A DNA stretch of 12,385 nt from Chloroflexota bacterium (GTDB taxonomy: Bacteria; Chloroflexota; Limnocylindria; Limnocylindrales; CSP1-4), in NCBI GenBank assembly GCA_013695505.1, contig JACDAH010000079.1, positions 1 through 12,385 on the forward strand, given 5' to 3'. Both the position numbers and the translations under genes were made by a program. Each line of letters opens with the position of its first letter. Position 1 is the first letter of the stretch. The notes beneath the pieces are model-generated. The model saw nothing but the letters and a program-made list of their open reading frames with translations, was not told where the DNA came from and ran no database searches. Positions 1 to 7,156 of this stretch are shown piece by piece.

Positions 1-630
1 CTGCACGCCATCGCGGCCCAGCTCGAGCTCGCGCGCACCCAGGAGCTGCGAATCCTCGGCGTGGACGACGGACACGAGGCCCGTCCGGGCGACGACGCGC
101 AAGGCCGCGAGATGCTCGGCCGCGTCGGTCGCGACGAGCCCGACGAACTCCTGCTCGCGACCGGCCGGCCGCGGTGTCCGGAACGTCTTGAACGCGATGG
201 CGCCGGCAGCGGCCAGACCTTCGATCGTGTCGAGGTTGTCCGCCCCGGCGCCGCCGTACAGCCCGAAGTCCACGTGCGCCTTTGGTCCGACGAGCGACAG
301 CCGGCGACGCCAGATCTCCGCGTCCGAGACGGCCGGGGACGAGATCGGCATCTCCAGGATCGTCGTGATGCCGCCCGCGGCGGCCGCGGCGGTCGCCGTT
401 CCGAAGTCCTCGCGCCGATCGACCGACGGGTCCCGCGCGTGCGTGTGCGTGTCGATCACGCCGGGCAGGACCAGCGCACCCGCCAGGTCCACCGTGCGAC
501 GCGCGTCCGGCGCGCCGTCGCCCTGCCGGATGAGCGCCACGATTCGGCCCTCGTCGACCGCGACGCTTCCCTGGACCTCGCCTTCGGGCGTGGCGAGGCG
601 CCCGTTGGTCAGCAGGAGCTCGACCTCCAC
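1..630 (-). CDS. Cyclic amidohydrolase (dihydroorotase/allantoinase/hydantoinase type), 3'-truncated by window edge
   Basis: The first 210 codons are present; the C-terminal half lies beyond the left edge. A short N-terminal beta section (residues 1-55) leads into the hallmark metal motif GVIDTHTHARDP, with H62 and H64 as metal ligands and R66 as in dihydroorotases. K148 in AFKTF is placed as the carboxylated bridging lysine, and H190 in VVHAED as the next metal ligand. This is the metal-dependent amidohydrolase fold that opens cyclic amides such as dihydroorotate, allantoin or hydantoins. The substrate cannot be fixed without the C-terminal half. The GTG start (630-628) lies 2 nt after the stop of the upstream lyase gene and no other start codon is close, so translation is probably coupled. 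The lack of nearby pyrimidine genes argues against a biosynthetic dihydroorotase. Family assignment is secure; the specific reaction is not. Confidence 0.9.
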   Translation of the reverse strand, partial: MEVELLLTNGRLATPEGEVQGSVAVDEGRIVALIRQGDGAPDARRTVDLAGALVLPGVIDTHTHARDPSVDRREDFGTATAAAAAGGITTILEMPISSPAVSDAEIWRRRLSLVGPKAHVDFGLYGGAGADNLDTIEGLAAAGAIAFKTFRTPRPAGREQEFVGLVATDAAEHLAALRVVARTGLVSVVHAEDSQLLGARELELGRDGVQ

Positions 631-632
631 GA

Positions 633-1586
633 TCAGTGCCCCACGGGATCCCGCAGCAGGTCGCCGAGCAATGCGCCCGGCTCGAGCATCGGGCCCTCCA
701 GTCTGAGGCGCCGGAGGAGCCAGTCAAGCGCCTCGACGGTGACCGGTGCGAGCTGGCCCACCGGCTGGCGCACCGTGGGATGGGCAATCGCACCGCGGCG
801 CTGGTACACGAGCTTTCGGATCGCGAGACTGGCGAAGGGCTGGCTCTCGAATCGAATGAGCGTGGCGAACCGATCGAAGAGCAGGGCGGCTCCGTCCGCG
901 TCCCCGGCGAACCAGCGCCGGACGATTGCGACCAGGACCTCCGGGAATCCGAAGCCGGTCATGGTGCCGTCGGCGCCTGCGGCGAGCTCCTCCAGCAACA
1001 TCGCGCCACCAAGCCCGCCGAGGATCGACACGCCGGGCGCGAGCTCCCGAAGCTTGCGGACCTTTGGCGGCGACGGCTCATCCTCCAGCTTCACGATGCC
1101 GGCTCGCGGAGCCTCCTCGGCGAGCGCCGCCATGAACTCGGCGGTCATGAGAACGCCTGAGCTGGCGGGATGATCCTGCACGACGACCGGGATCGTGATC
1201 GCTTCGGTGACCGCGAGGTAGTGGCGGCGGAGGGCGGCGTCGGTCGGACGGGCGAGCGGTGGCGGGGCAAGCATCACGGAATGGGCGCCGGCGCGCTCGG
1301 CTTCGCGCGCGTAGGCGACGGCGCGGTCCGTCGAGGCGTGCGTCACGCCGACGCAGACCGGCATCCGGCCGGCCGTCGTACCAAGGATCCCGTCGATCAC
1401 GCGCGCACGCTCATCGTCGCCGATCTTCGCCGCCTCGCCGAGCACGGCGAGAATCGTCATCCCGGTCACACCGGTGGCGAGCACGAAATTCGCAAGCGTG
1501 GCGAGTGACCGCTCGTCGAGGGTTCCGTCGGGCAGGAACGGTGTCGGAACGATGTTCCAGACGCCGCCCGTCCGCTCGGCGGTCAT
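633..1586 (-). CDS. DapA/N-acetylneuraminate lyase superfamily protein (not a true DHDPS)
   Basis: A 317-residue TIM-barrel protein of usual family length. The N-terminal GVWNIVPTPF strand is typical, and K166 in GIVKLED is the Schiff-base lysine of class I aldolases. Two dihydrodipicolinate synthase signatures are altered. The GTTGE pyruvate-binding loop is AVLGE (47-51), and the YNxP motif carrying the catalytic tyrosine is QDHP (137-140). It therefore probably performs another aldol, retro-aldol or decarboxylation/dehydration reaction on a keto acid. Similar VLGEA/VQD variants occur among uncharacterised 'dihydrodipicolinate synthase family' proteins. The ATG at 1586 lies inside the last codons of the AroM-like gene (ATGA overlap), and the amidohydrolase follows 2 nt downstream, so all three are likely one transcript. 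A role on a product of ring opening is inference from this order. Confidence 0.9.
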   Translation of the reverse strand: MTAERTGGVWNIVPTPFLPDGTLDERSLATLANFVLATGVTGMTILAVLGEAAKIGDDERARVIDGILGTTAGRMPVCVGVTHASTDRAVAYAREAERAGAHSVMLAPPPLARPTDAALRRHYLAVTEAITIPVVVQDHPASSGVLMTAEFMAALAEEAPRAGIVKLEDEPSPPKVRKLRELAPGVSILGGLGGAMLLEELAAGADGTMTGFGFPEVLVAIVRRWFAGDADGAALLFDRFATLIRFESQPFASLAIRKLVYQRRGAIAHPTVRQPVGQLAPVTVEALDWLLRRLRLEGPMLEPGALLGDLLRDPVGH

Positions 1587-2269
1587 GCGCGATCCGCGAC
1601 GGGCGCTCGCACCCGGGCAAGGTCGGCCATGGCGAGGGCGCCATATCGCCCGAGGTCGAAGACCTGGGCATTGCCCCTCGATCCAAGGGCTTGCTCGAGG
1701 CGATCGATCAGGTCGGCCGGGTGGCCGACGAAGTCGAGGACGACGGCCTCATGCTGCTCGGCGGCCTCCACGACCTGGTCAAGACCGGCGGGTAGCGGCG
1801 TCGCGAGCACCACTGGATCGAAGCCGAGTGCCCGCCACTTCGCTTCGGAGGCCGGAACCTGGCCCGGCAAGGGCACCACGACGAGCATCGTCGCGACGCC
1901 ACGCTCGTGAAGGACGCGTGCCACGGCAACGGCGGGCCGGATCAGCGGCCGATCGCTGGCGAGGTCGTGGAACCCACCGGCGCACAGGAGGAGGAGCGCG
2001 TCGGCGCCCGCGGCCTCCGCGCGCCGGACGGCGGCCTGGAGGTGCGGTGCGATCCATGCCTCGTCGACGACGACCTGGCGCCCGTCGGCGAGGCGGGTCG
2101 ACAGGGGGTTCGCGGCGTCCGACCCGATCGGCGGGACCGTGGCGGGGTCGATGCCGTCGAGGGCGCCCACTTCCAGGATGCGCACGTCGTCGGGCAGCAC
2201 GGCCCTCAGTTCGGCGACCAGGTCCGGGCGACACGACTGACCGATCTCGAGCGCGGCGACAGTGGGCAT
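1583..2269 (-). CDS. AroM family protein (Asp/Glu/hydantoin racemase-like fold)
   Basis: A 228-residue protein recognisable as AroM family from its overall pattern: an N-terminal ALEIGQ strand, a central LLLLCAGGF strand ending in a cysteine (C96), a VVPLPGQ strand followed by KWRALGF, and a late VVLDFVGHP strand. The family is related to the aspartate/glutamate/hydantoin racemase superfamily. E. coli AroM has no firmly established function. Members usually show a cysteine in the late strand (LDC.G.); here that position is F180, leaving C96 and C13 as the only cysteines, so a two-cysteine racemase mechanism looks unlikely. It is the first gene of the operon and overlaps the lyase by 4 nt. No Shine-Dalgarno precedes the ATG; a TACCAT hexamer lies 8 nt upstream. 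Next to an amidohydrolase, a hydantoin-racemase-like or regulatory role is possible but unproven. Confidence 0.82.
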   Translation of the reverse strand: MPTVAALEIGQSCRPDLVAELRAVLPDDVRILEVGALDGIDPATVPPIGSDAANPLSTRLADGRQVVVDEAWIAPHLQAAVRRAEAAGADALLLLCAGGFHDLASDRPLIRPAVAVARVLHERGVATMLVVVPLPGQVPASEAKWRALGFDPVVLATPLPAGLDQVVEAAEQHEAVVLDFVGHPADLIDRLEQALGSRGNAQVFDLGRYGALAMADLARVRAPVADRA

Positions 2270-2277
2270 TGCCGCCG

Positions 2278-2283
2278 ATGGTA
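2278..2283 (-). promoter_or_regulatory. Candidate -10 element for the AroM-lyase-amidohydrolase operon
   Basis: TACCAT on the minus strand is followed by 8 nt and then the ATG at 2269. This fits a -10 box whose transcription start falls close to the start codon. No clear -35 is visible and no Shine-Dalgarno precedes the ATG. It is the least typical member of the window-wide hexamer-ATG pattern because it lacks the TAG core. Confidence 0.35.
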
Positions 2284-2341
2284 GAGGACGGCATCCGTCG
2301 ATGCTTCATCGACGTAACCATCTGGCGCGCCAACCGGTATC

Positions 2342-2347
2342 TAGGCT
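2342..2347 (+). promoter_or_regulatory. Candidate -10 element for the GGDEF gene
   Basis: TAGGCT, the same hexamer found upstream of the AbrB antitoxin, lies in the divergent intergenic region. Transcription would begin near 2354, giving leaders of about 26 nt to GTG 2380 or 89 nt to ATG 2443. No good -35 is visible, so the call is tentative. Confidence 0.3.
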
Positions 2348-2442
2348 CGAATGCAGGGAAAGGGACAACTGGCACACTCGTGAAAGTCCCCCTGCCCGGC
2401 ACAGGCGATGCGCGGAAGGGACGCGGACGGAACGTTGTCTCC

Positions 2443-4095
2443 ATGGGCACCCGCGATCCCGTCGATGCCATCCGCCGTTCCGTGACGGACGGCGCGGCGC
2501 GCTCTCCGGGCGGATCTGAAGAGACGCCCCTTCCGAAGCCCGAAGGCACGGCGCGGATCCGGAACCTCGACCCTGATGGTCCAAATGGGGGCCCGCTCGA
2601 GGAGCGCCAGCCGTCAGCCGGGCCCACCTCGCCGTTGATCCGCGTGGCAGCTCTGACGGCGCGCATTCTCGATGTCGAGATCTCCGTTCTCAATGTCGTT
2701 CCTCCCGGCGCTCAGAGCCCGTCGGCCACGATCCAGGTCGATCGGGACGGTGCGACCGTCGAGCGTCGTCTCGGTCCAGGAGTGCGGACCCTGGCCGAAG
2801 TGCCGCTCGTCAGCTCAAGGGGCGCCGCGTTCGGAGTGCTCGGCGTGCGCGATCGGGCGGCCCGCAGCCTCACCGCGGATGAGCTCCAGACTCTGGACGA
2901 CCTCGGCCGGATCGTCGCCGACGAGGTCGAGCTTCAGGAAGAGGTCCGACGCCAGCGAGCGGCGAACCGGGAACAGACGGAGCACGAGCTGCAGGGCGCG
3001 CAGGATGTCGCGACCGTGGCCGCCGCCGTGCGCTCGCTCTCGGGGCTCGAGGAGCCCGGACCCATTCGCCGCGCGATCTGCGACATCGCGCTGCAGCTGA
3101 CGGGCGCCGACTCCGCCTCGATCTTGAGCGTGGTCGGAGAGGACATGCGCCTCTTCCAATCGGCCAGCGCCGGTCTGACCTGGAATGTCCGCGACAGCCT
3201 GGTGAGCGACGAGACTTCGCCCGCGGCGACGGCCTACACGGGCGGCAAGACCGTGGTGCTGACGGCCGAGGAATCAGCCGGGAGCGTCGCCGTAGGCGAT
3301 CCCCGACCGCTGCCCCTGTTCACGCTGTGGCAGCCGTTCGCCGCCGGGGGTAGCTCGACGGCTGCGGTTCTGGCCCTGGCCTGGCGGGGCCCGCTGATCG
3401 TCGAGCCGCCGCGCCTCACGGACCTGACCGAGCTGATCGCGGCCGAGGCGACGACCGTGCTGGAGCGGGCGGATCTGCTCGTCCAACTCGCGGGACTGGC
3501 ACGGACCGATGAATTGACGGGCCTGCCCAACCGCCGGGCCATCGGCGAAGACCTCGCTCGCGAGATGGAGCGCGCCAAACGACAACAGACGCCGTTGTGC
3601 GTGGGCCTTCTGGATCTCGACCTGTTCAAGCGCTTCAACGACAGCCACGGCCACGCCGCGGGCGACGCTCTGCTGACGGAGGCGGCGACGGCGTGGCGGG
3701 AGTGCCTCCGCGCCGGAACCGACTCCCTGGGCCGGTATGGGGGCGAGGAGTTCCTGGTCGTGCTTCCGGCCCCGCCCGACGATGCCGTCGCGACGGTGGA
3801 GCGACTCCGGTCCCTCACACCGAGGGATCAGACGGCCTCGGTGGGGATCGCCAGCTGGGATGGCACGGAGTCTGCCATGAGCCTCGTCGCGAGGGCCGAT
3901 GTCGCTCTGTATACGGCCAAGGCCCGCGGCCGGGATCGGAGCGAGCTGGCGGCGACGCCGGCGGCTGAGCCACGACCCGAAGTTCGCCTCGTCGGTGTGT
4001 TCCAGCCCGAGCACCGGGCATCGCGCCGAGACTCGTCACCAAGCAGGGGCACGGTGCCGCCGGTCGACGATGCTCCGGATCGCGTCGGCAGATGA
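2443..4095 (+). CDS. Diguanylate cyclase with tandem GAF sensor domains (GAF-GAF-GGDEF)
   Basis: A 550-residue soluble protein. Residues 1-60 are low-complexity. A short GAF-like domain spans about 62-163, a charged helical linker about 158-188, a second GAF domain about 190-345 and the GGDEF domain about 352-502. The last begins with the classic DELTGLPNRR motif and includes the metal-binding LLDLDLFKRFND strand. The active site is GGEEF (433-437), intact for making c-di-GMP from two GTP. The inhibitory RxxD site five residues before it is degenerate: AGTD, with the arginine one position too early, so product inhibition may be weak. No membrane segment is seen, so the GAF domains presumably sense a cytoplasmic ligand. 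The start is uncertain: ATG 2443 was chosen, but GTG 2380 is in frame with a purine-rich stretch about 14 nt upstream. A cAMP cyclase gene follows 163 nt downstream on the same strand. Confidence 0.92.
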   Translation: MGTRDPVDAIRRSVTDGAARSPGGSEETPLPKPEGTARIRNLDPDGPNGGPLEERQPSAGPTSPLIRVAALTARILDVEISVLNVVPPGAQSPSATIQVDRDGATVERRLGPGVRTLAEVPLVSSRGAAFGVLGVRDRAARSLTADELQTLDDLGRIVADEVELQEEVRRQRAANREQTEHELQGAQDVATVAAAVRSLSGLEEPGPIRRAICDIALQLTGADSASILSVVGEDMRLFQSASAGLTWNVRDSLVSDETSPAATAYTGGKTVVLTAEESAGSVAVGDPRPLPLFTLWQPFAAGGSSTAAVLALAWRGPLIVEPPRLTDLTELIAAEATTVLERADLLVQLAGLARTDELTGLPNRRAIGEDLAREMERAKRQQTPLCVGLLDLDLFKRFNDSHGHAAGDALLTEAATAWRECLRAGTDSLGRYGGEEFLVVLPAPPDDAVATVERLRSLTPRDQTASVGIASWDGTESAMSLVARADVALYTAKARGRDRSELAATPAAEPRPEVRLVGVFQPEHRASRRDSSPSRGTVPPVDDAPDRVGR

Positions 4096-4162
4096 TCGGA
4101 TAGCGTTCGGCGCGGATGGCAAGCTACCGCAGCAGCGCCACATCGAAGGTCATGAGCTCCTG

Positions 4163-4180
4163 TTCCGCCTCGCGGCGGAA
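4163..4180 (+). other. Perfect hairpin between the GGDEF and adenylate cyclase genes
   Basis: TTCCGCC and GGCGGAA form a 7-bp perfect stem around a TCGC loop. It sits 67 nt after the GGDEF stop and 78 nt before the next start. It is followed by A residues rather than a T run, so it is not a classic intrinsic terminator on this strand. It may be a GC-rich terminator or an RNA-stabilising structure. Confidence 0.35.
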
Positions 4181-4258
4181 AAGGACTCCCGCAAGCGGAG
4201 CGCAGCGGGCTGAACGGCGCTTCTTGCGAGGGGCGGCTATTCAACCCACACTCAGCAG

Positions 4259-5617
4259 GTGATCCCTGACGCGGTCAACGCGGAGCCGCCGCGATACGCA
4301 CGCGCCGGCGACCTGCACATCGCCTACCGCGTCGTCGGCGACGGGCCGATCGATCTCGTTCTCGTTGACCAGTGGTTCAGCAATGTCGATGCGATGTGGG
4401 AGTTCCCGCCGCTCGCCCGCCTTCTGACGCAGCTCGCCTCGTTCAGCCGGCTGATCGTCTTCGACAAGCGCGGGACCGGCCTTTCGGATCCGATCGCAGT
4501 CGATGCGCTGCCGACGATCGAGGAATGGATCGACGACCTTCGGGCCGTGCTCGACGACGCGGGTTCGACGCGGACCGCACTGCTGTCGGGAATCGGCGCC
4601 TCGGTCATGTCCCTCATGTTCGCCGCGACGTATCCGGAACGGACGTCATCGCTCGTCCTCGTGGACGGCTGCGCTCGGTTGGCGTGGGCGGACGACTATC
4701 CGTCGGGTCAACCGGTCGGAGCCCTCGAGCGTCAACTCGAGTGGATCCGTGCCGGCTGGGGGAAGGACGGCGGGACCATGGCGTTTCTGGCCCCGAACCT
4801 CCTCCTGGAGCACCCCGTCGCGGAGCAGTACATCCGCTACGAGCGCCAGTCGGCGAGCCCGGGCATGGCGAAGGCAATGATCGGTTGGCTCTACGAGGTG
4901 GACGTGCGTCACGTGCTGCCGGCGATCAGCGTCCCGACGCTTCTCCTTCACCACGTCGAGGCCGACCGCATTGCTCCGATCCATGGCCGGTATATCGCAG
5001 AGCGCATTCAGGGCGCCCAATTCGTCGAGATTCCCGGACGTGAGAATTACACCTGGGCCGGCGACACAGCGCCGATGCTCGCCGAAATCCAGGAGTTCCT
5101 GACCGGCGAACGCCCGGTCGCCGAGCCTGATCGCGTGCTTGCGACCGTCCTGTTCACGGACATGGTGGATTCGACGAGGCGCGCCGCCGAGTTGGGCGAC
5201 GCGGGTTGGCGCAAGTTGTTGGCCGCTCACGATCAAGCCATCAGATCGATCCTGGAGCGGTTTCGCGGTCGGGAGATCAAGACCACCGGTGACGGGTTCC
5301 TGGCGACCTTCGATGGGCCGGCAAGGGCGATCCGGGCGACGATCGCGATTCGAGGAGTGCTTGCCGCCCAAGGCATCGCGGTTCGGTCGGGCCTCCACAC
5401 CGGCGAAGTCGAGATCGTCGGACGCGACATCGCGGGGATCGCCGTCCACATCGCGAGCCGGATCGGAGGGCTGGCACGCCCCGGCGAGGTTCTCGTTTCG
5501 AGTACGGTCAAGGACCTCGTCGCGGGCTCCGGGATCATCTTCGAGGCGCGCGGGGCACATGCCCTCAGAGGCATCGAGGAGGAATGGCGGCTGTTTGCGG
5601 CGTCGGAGCCGGCATAG
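4259..5617 (+). CDS. Alpha/beta-hydrolase-like domain fused to class III adenylate cyclase
   Basis: A 452-residue two-domain protein with the same architecture as Mycobacterium tuberculosis Rv1900c. Residues 12-282 form an alpha/beta-hydrolase fold, with typical strands including IVFDKRGTGLSDP and FAATYPERTSSLVLVD. The nucleophile elbow that should read GxSxG is SGIGAS (110-115), with I112 at the serine position. The usual histidine near the end of the domain is N263 in RENYTW; the acid D236 remains. This domain is therefore probably non-catalytic and sensory. Residues about 290-447 are the cyclase: metal-binding D301 (LFTDMVDST) and D345 (TGDGF), adenine-specifying K341 and D390, and transition-state R401. 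H397 stands where canonical enzymes have asparagine. The product should be cAMP. The GTG at 4259 is the only sensible start, since an in-frame TGA lies at 4211-4213; no Shine-Dalgarno is apparent. Confidence 0.92.
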   Translation: MIPDAVNAEPPRYARAGDLHIAYRVVGDGPIDLVLVDQWFSNVDAMWEFPPLARLLTQLASFSRLIVFDKRGTGLSDPIAVDALPTIEEWIDDLRAVLDDAGSTRTALLSGIGASVMSLMFAATYPERTSSLVLVDGCARLAWADDYPSGQPVGALERQLEWIRAGWGKDGGTMAFLAPNLLLEHPVAEQYIRYERQSASPGMAKAMIGWLYEVDVRHVLPAISVPTLLLHHVEADRIAPIHGRYIAERIQGAQFVEIPGRENYTWAGDTAPMLAEIQEFLTGERPVAEPDRVLATVLFTDMVDSTRRAAELGDAGWRKLLAAHDQAIRSILERFRGREIKTTGDGFLATFDGPARAIRATIAIRGVLAAQGIAVRSGLHTGEVEIVGRDIAGIAVHIASRIGGLARPGEVLVSSTVKDLVAGSGIIFEARGAHALRGIEEEWRLFAASEPA

Positions 5618-5632
5618 CGGTTAGGCCGCCGA

Positions 5633-5650
5633 ACGGCAGCTCGTTGCCGT
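5633..5650. terminator. Possible bidirectional terminator hairpin
   Basis: ACGGCA and TGCCGT form a 6-bp perfect inverted repeat with a 6-nt loop. It lies in the 57-nt gap between the convergent stop codons of the cyclase (5617) and the DUF72 gene (5675). The position suits a shared terminator, but no T run follows on either strand. Confidence 0.35.
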
Positions 5651-5674
5651 GACGGTGGCCCACGGCTCTTCCAG

Positions 5675-6472
5675 TTATTTCTCGGGATCCGGTTGCGATC
5701 GGCGCCGCGCCAGGATCGCCCGGAAGCGTCGAGCGTCCTCGACGCGGGGGATGTTGTTGAACAGCACGTACGCCGGCGAACCGGTCCTCGCGGGCAGTGT
5801 GTCCGCCAACAAGTCCAACTCGCTATCCGTGTAGACATGCCGCGCGCCGGTGGTGCCGTGGAGTCGCAGGTAGGTCCGCTCCGGGGTCACCGTGGTCGAG
5901 ACGAACGGGTCGACGACGTGGACTAGGTCGAGCTCGCGACAGAGCGTCGCGACCAGCTCTGGCGGCCACTGGCCGCGCGGCTCCCATAGCGTCCGCACGC
6001 CTCGGGGTCGCTCGACGGTTCCAAAGAATGCGCGCAGGCGACCGATATTGTCGTCGGTGGGCCGGAATGACGCCGGGCATTGGAGCAGAATGGCCGTGGC
6101 GCCGAGGATCGCGGCGCACTCGAGGGTCCGCTCCCAAGCGCGCAGGACGATCGCGGTCATGCGGAACCCGCCCGCTGCCGCGCGGTCGACGTCCGTCAGG
6201 GCCGAGCGGAGGCGCCGATAGGTCGGGCTCGACGCGTCGTGCGTGACGAGCTGCCATGCCTTGATCGTGAACTCGAAGTCGCTCGGCGCGAGCGCGCGCC
6301 AGCGACGCATCGTGGCCTCACGAGGCGGCTCGTAGAACGTCTGTTGGACCTCCACGAGCCGGTACTCGTGGACGTAGTCGTCGAACGCCATGCTGAAACC
6401 GCACAGCCCGACGCGGACCCCGTCGTCCCCGTCGCGCGCCAGGGCGCCGTCCGCGTCACGACGATCGCGCAT
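5675..6472 (-). CDS. DUF72 (YecE-like) domain protein
   Basis: A 265-residue protein with the DUF72 TIM-barrel signatures: GLCGFS near residue 22; a VEVQQTFYEPP strand (41-50) followed by a conserved tryptophan; FEFTIKAWQLVTH (66-78); LLQCPASF (129-136); WEPRGQW (163-169); YLRLHG (201-206); and YVLFNN near 235-240. The family is widespread in bacteria and archaea, but its biochemical role is not established. The first 18 residues are charged and not conserved, and no alternative start codon lies before the conserved core. The ATG at 6472 has no Shine-Dalgarno; TAGTCT ends 6 nt upstream of it, which suggests a leaderless transcript. It is convergent with the cyclase gene and probably monocistronic. 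Confidence 0.9.
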   Translation of the reverse strand: MRDRRDADGALARDGDDGVRVGLCGFSMAFDDYVHEYRLVEVQQTFYEPPREATMRRWRALAPSDFEFTIKAWQLVTHDASSPTYRRLRSALTDVDRAAAGGFRMTAIVLRAWERTLECAAILGATAILLQCPASFRPTDDNIGRLRAFFGTVERPRGVRTLWEPRGQWPPELVATLCRELDLVHVVDPFVSTTVTPERTYLRLHGTTGARHVYTDSELDLLADTLPARTGSPAYVLFNNIPRVEDARRFRAILARRRSQPDPEK

Positions 6473-6478
6473 TGCCCG

Positions 6479-6484
6479 AGACTA
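6479..6484 (-). promoter_or_regulatory. Candidate -10 element giving a leaderless DUF72 mRNA
   Basis: TAGTCT on the minus strand is followed by 6 nt and then the ATG at 6472. This is the same geometry seen upstream of several other genes here. No recognisable -35 lies 16-18 nt further upstream. Confidence 0.45.
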
Positions 6485-6589
6485 GCCGATTGCCCCGCGC
6501 GAAGCGGATCGACTCGGCGATCGCAAACCGGACGGCACTCGGTCCGCGAGGTCATTGAGTGGCGCCCCGACCGTCACCTGCATGGGGTG

Positions 6590-7156
6590 TCACCGCTTCG
6601 TGTAGACCTGCAATACGACCCCGGAACGAAAGGACGTGCAATCGGTCAACGTCAGCCCATGGGGCGTGAGGCCTTCGGGCATGAGGTTGCGGCCACGGCT
6701 GCTGAGGACCGGGTAGACGAACAGCCGGTACTCGTCAACGAGGTCGGCGCGGATGAGTGCGTGAACCACGCTGATGCTGCCGGTCACCCCGAGGTCACCG
6801 CCGTCCCCGTGGCCCTTCAGCGCGCCAACCTCGTCTTCGAGCCGACTTGAGAGCACCGTGCTGTTCGTCCAGGCGGGATCGGCCAGCGTGGACGAGACGA
6901 CGTACTTCGGCACTCGGTTGAGGTGCGCGGCGCTGCCTGAAGCGTCGTCGGTCTGGAGTGGCCAGTAGCCACGGAAGTCTTCGAAGGTCTTGCGACCGAG
7001 CAGCAGCGCTTCCTCGCGGGCCATCTGATCCTGCATCGCCGCGAAGAGATCGTCCGCGTCGTCCTGATCGGCAGGGTCGAACCAGTCGTCGATGAATTCG
7101 ATGATGCCGTTGGCCGTGATGTTCTCGGTGACGACGAGGCGACGAACGTGAGGCAT
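6590..7156 (-). CDS. Dihydrofolate reductase family / RibD C-terminal-like reductase
   Basis: A 188-residue protein of the DHFR-like fold found in the RibD C-terminal domain family. Residues 6-20 (RLVVTENITANG) form the first strand and loop. LLLGRKTFEDF (51-61) is the nucleotide-binding glycine/arginine segment, KYVVSSTL (84-91) a central strand, and LGVTGSISVVHALIRADLVDEYRL (122-145) the glycine-rich pyridine-nucleotide region and following helix. VYPVLSSRGRNLMP follows. Members bind NADPH, but most have no proven substrate; this is unlikely to be the housekeeping dihydrofolate reductase. The start ATG 7156 is supported by a GGAG motif about 8 nt upstream on the minus strand. The conserved core begins immediately, so the longer open frame upstream is not coding. 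It shares orientation with the VOC gene 305 nt away but has its own ribosome binding site. Confidence 0.9.
   Translation of the reverse strand: MPHVRRLVVTENITANGIIEFIDDWFDPADQDDADDLFAAMQDQMAREEALLLGRKTFEDFRGYWPLQTDDASGSAAHLNRVPKYVVSSTLADPAWTNSTVLSSRLEDEVGALKGHGDGGDLGVTGSISVVHALIRADLVDEYRLFVYPVLSSRGRNLMPEGLTPHGLTLTDCTSFRSGVVLQVYTKR

Noticed and set aside
61..1173. Long plus-strand open frame of 370 codons opposite the amidohydrolase and lyase
   Set aside because: It is arginine-, proline- and serine-rich with no family motif and lies antisense to two well-supported genes. GC-rich codon use commonly leaves such frames open.
1474..2442. Extension of the GGDEF frame upstream over the AroM gene
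   Set aside because: The product is arginine-rich and unlike any domain and is antisense to the AroM operon. Family likeness starts well after 2443.
4096..4213. Possible short gene between the GGDEF and cyclase genes
   Set aside because: The open frame continues antisense-like sequence from inside the GGDEF gene and has no start signal or conserved motif.
4646..5560. 304-codon minus-strand open frame inside the cyclase gene
   Set aside because: It is fully antisense to a gene with intact domain motifs and carries no recognisable domain.
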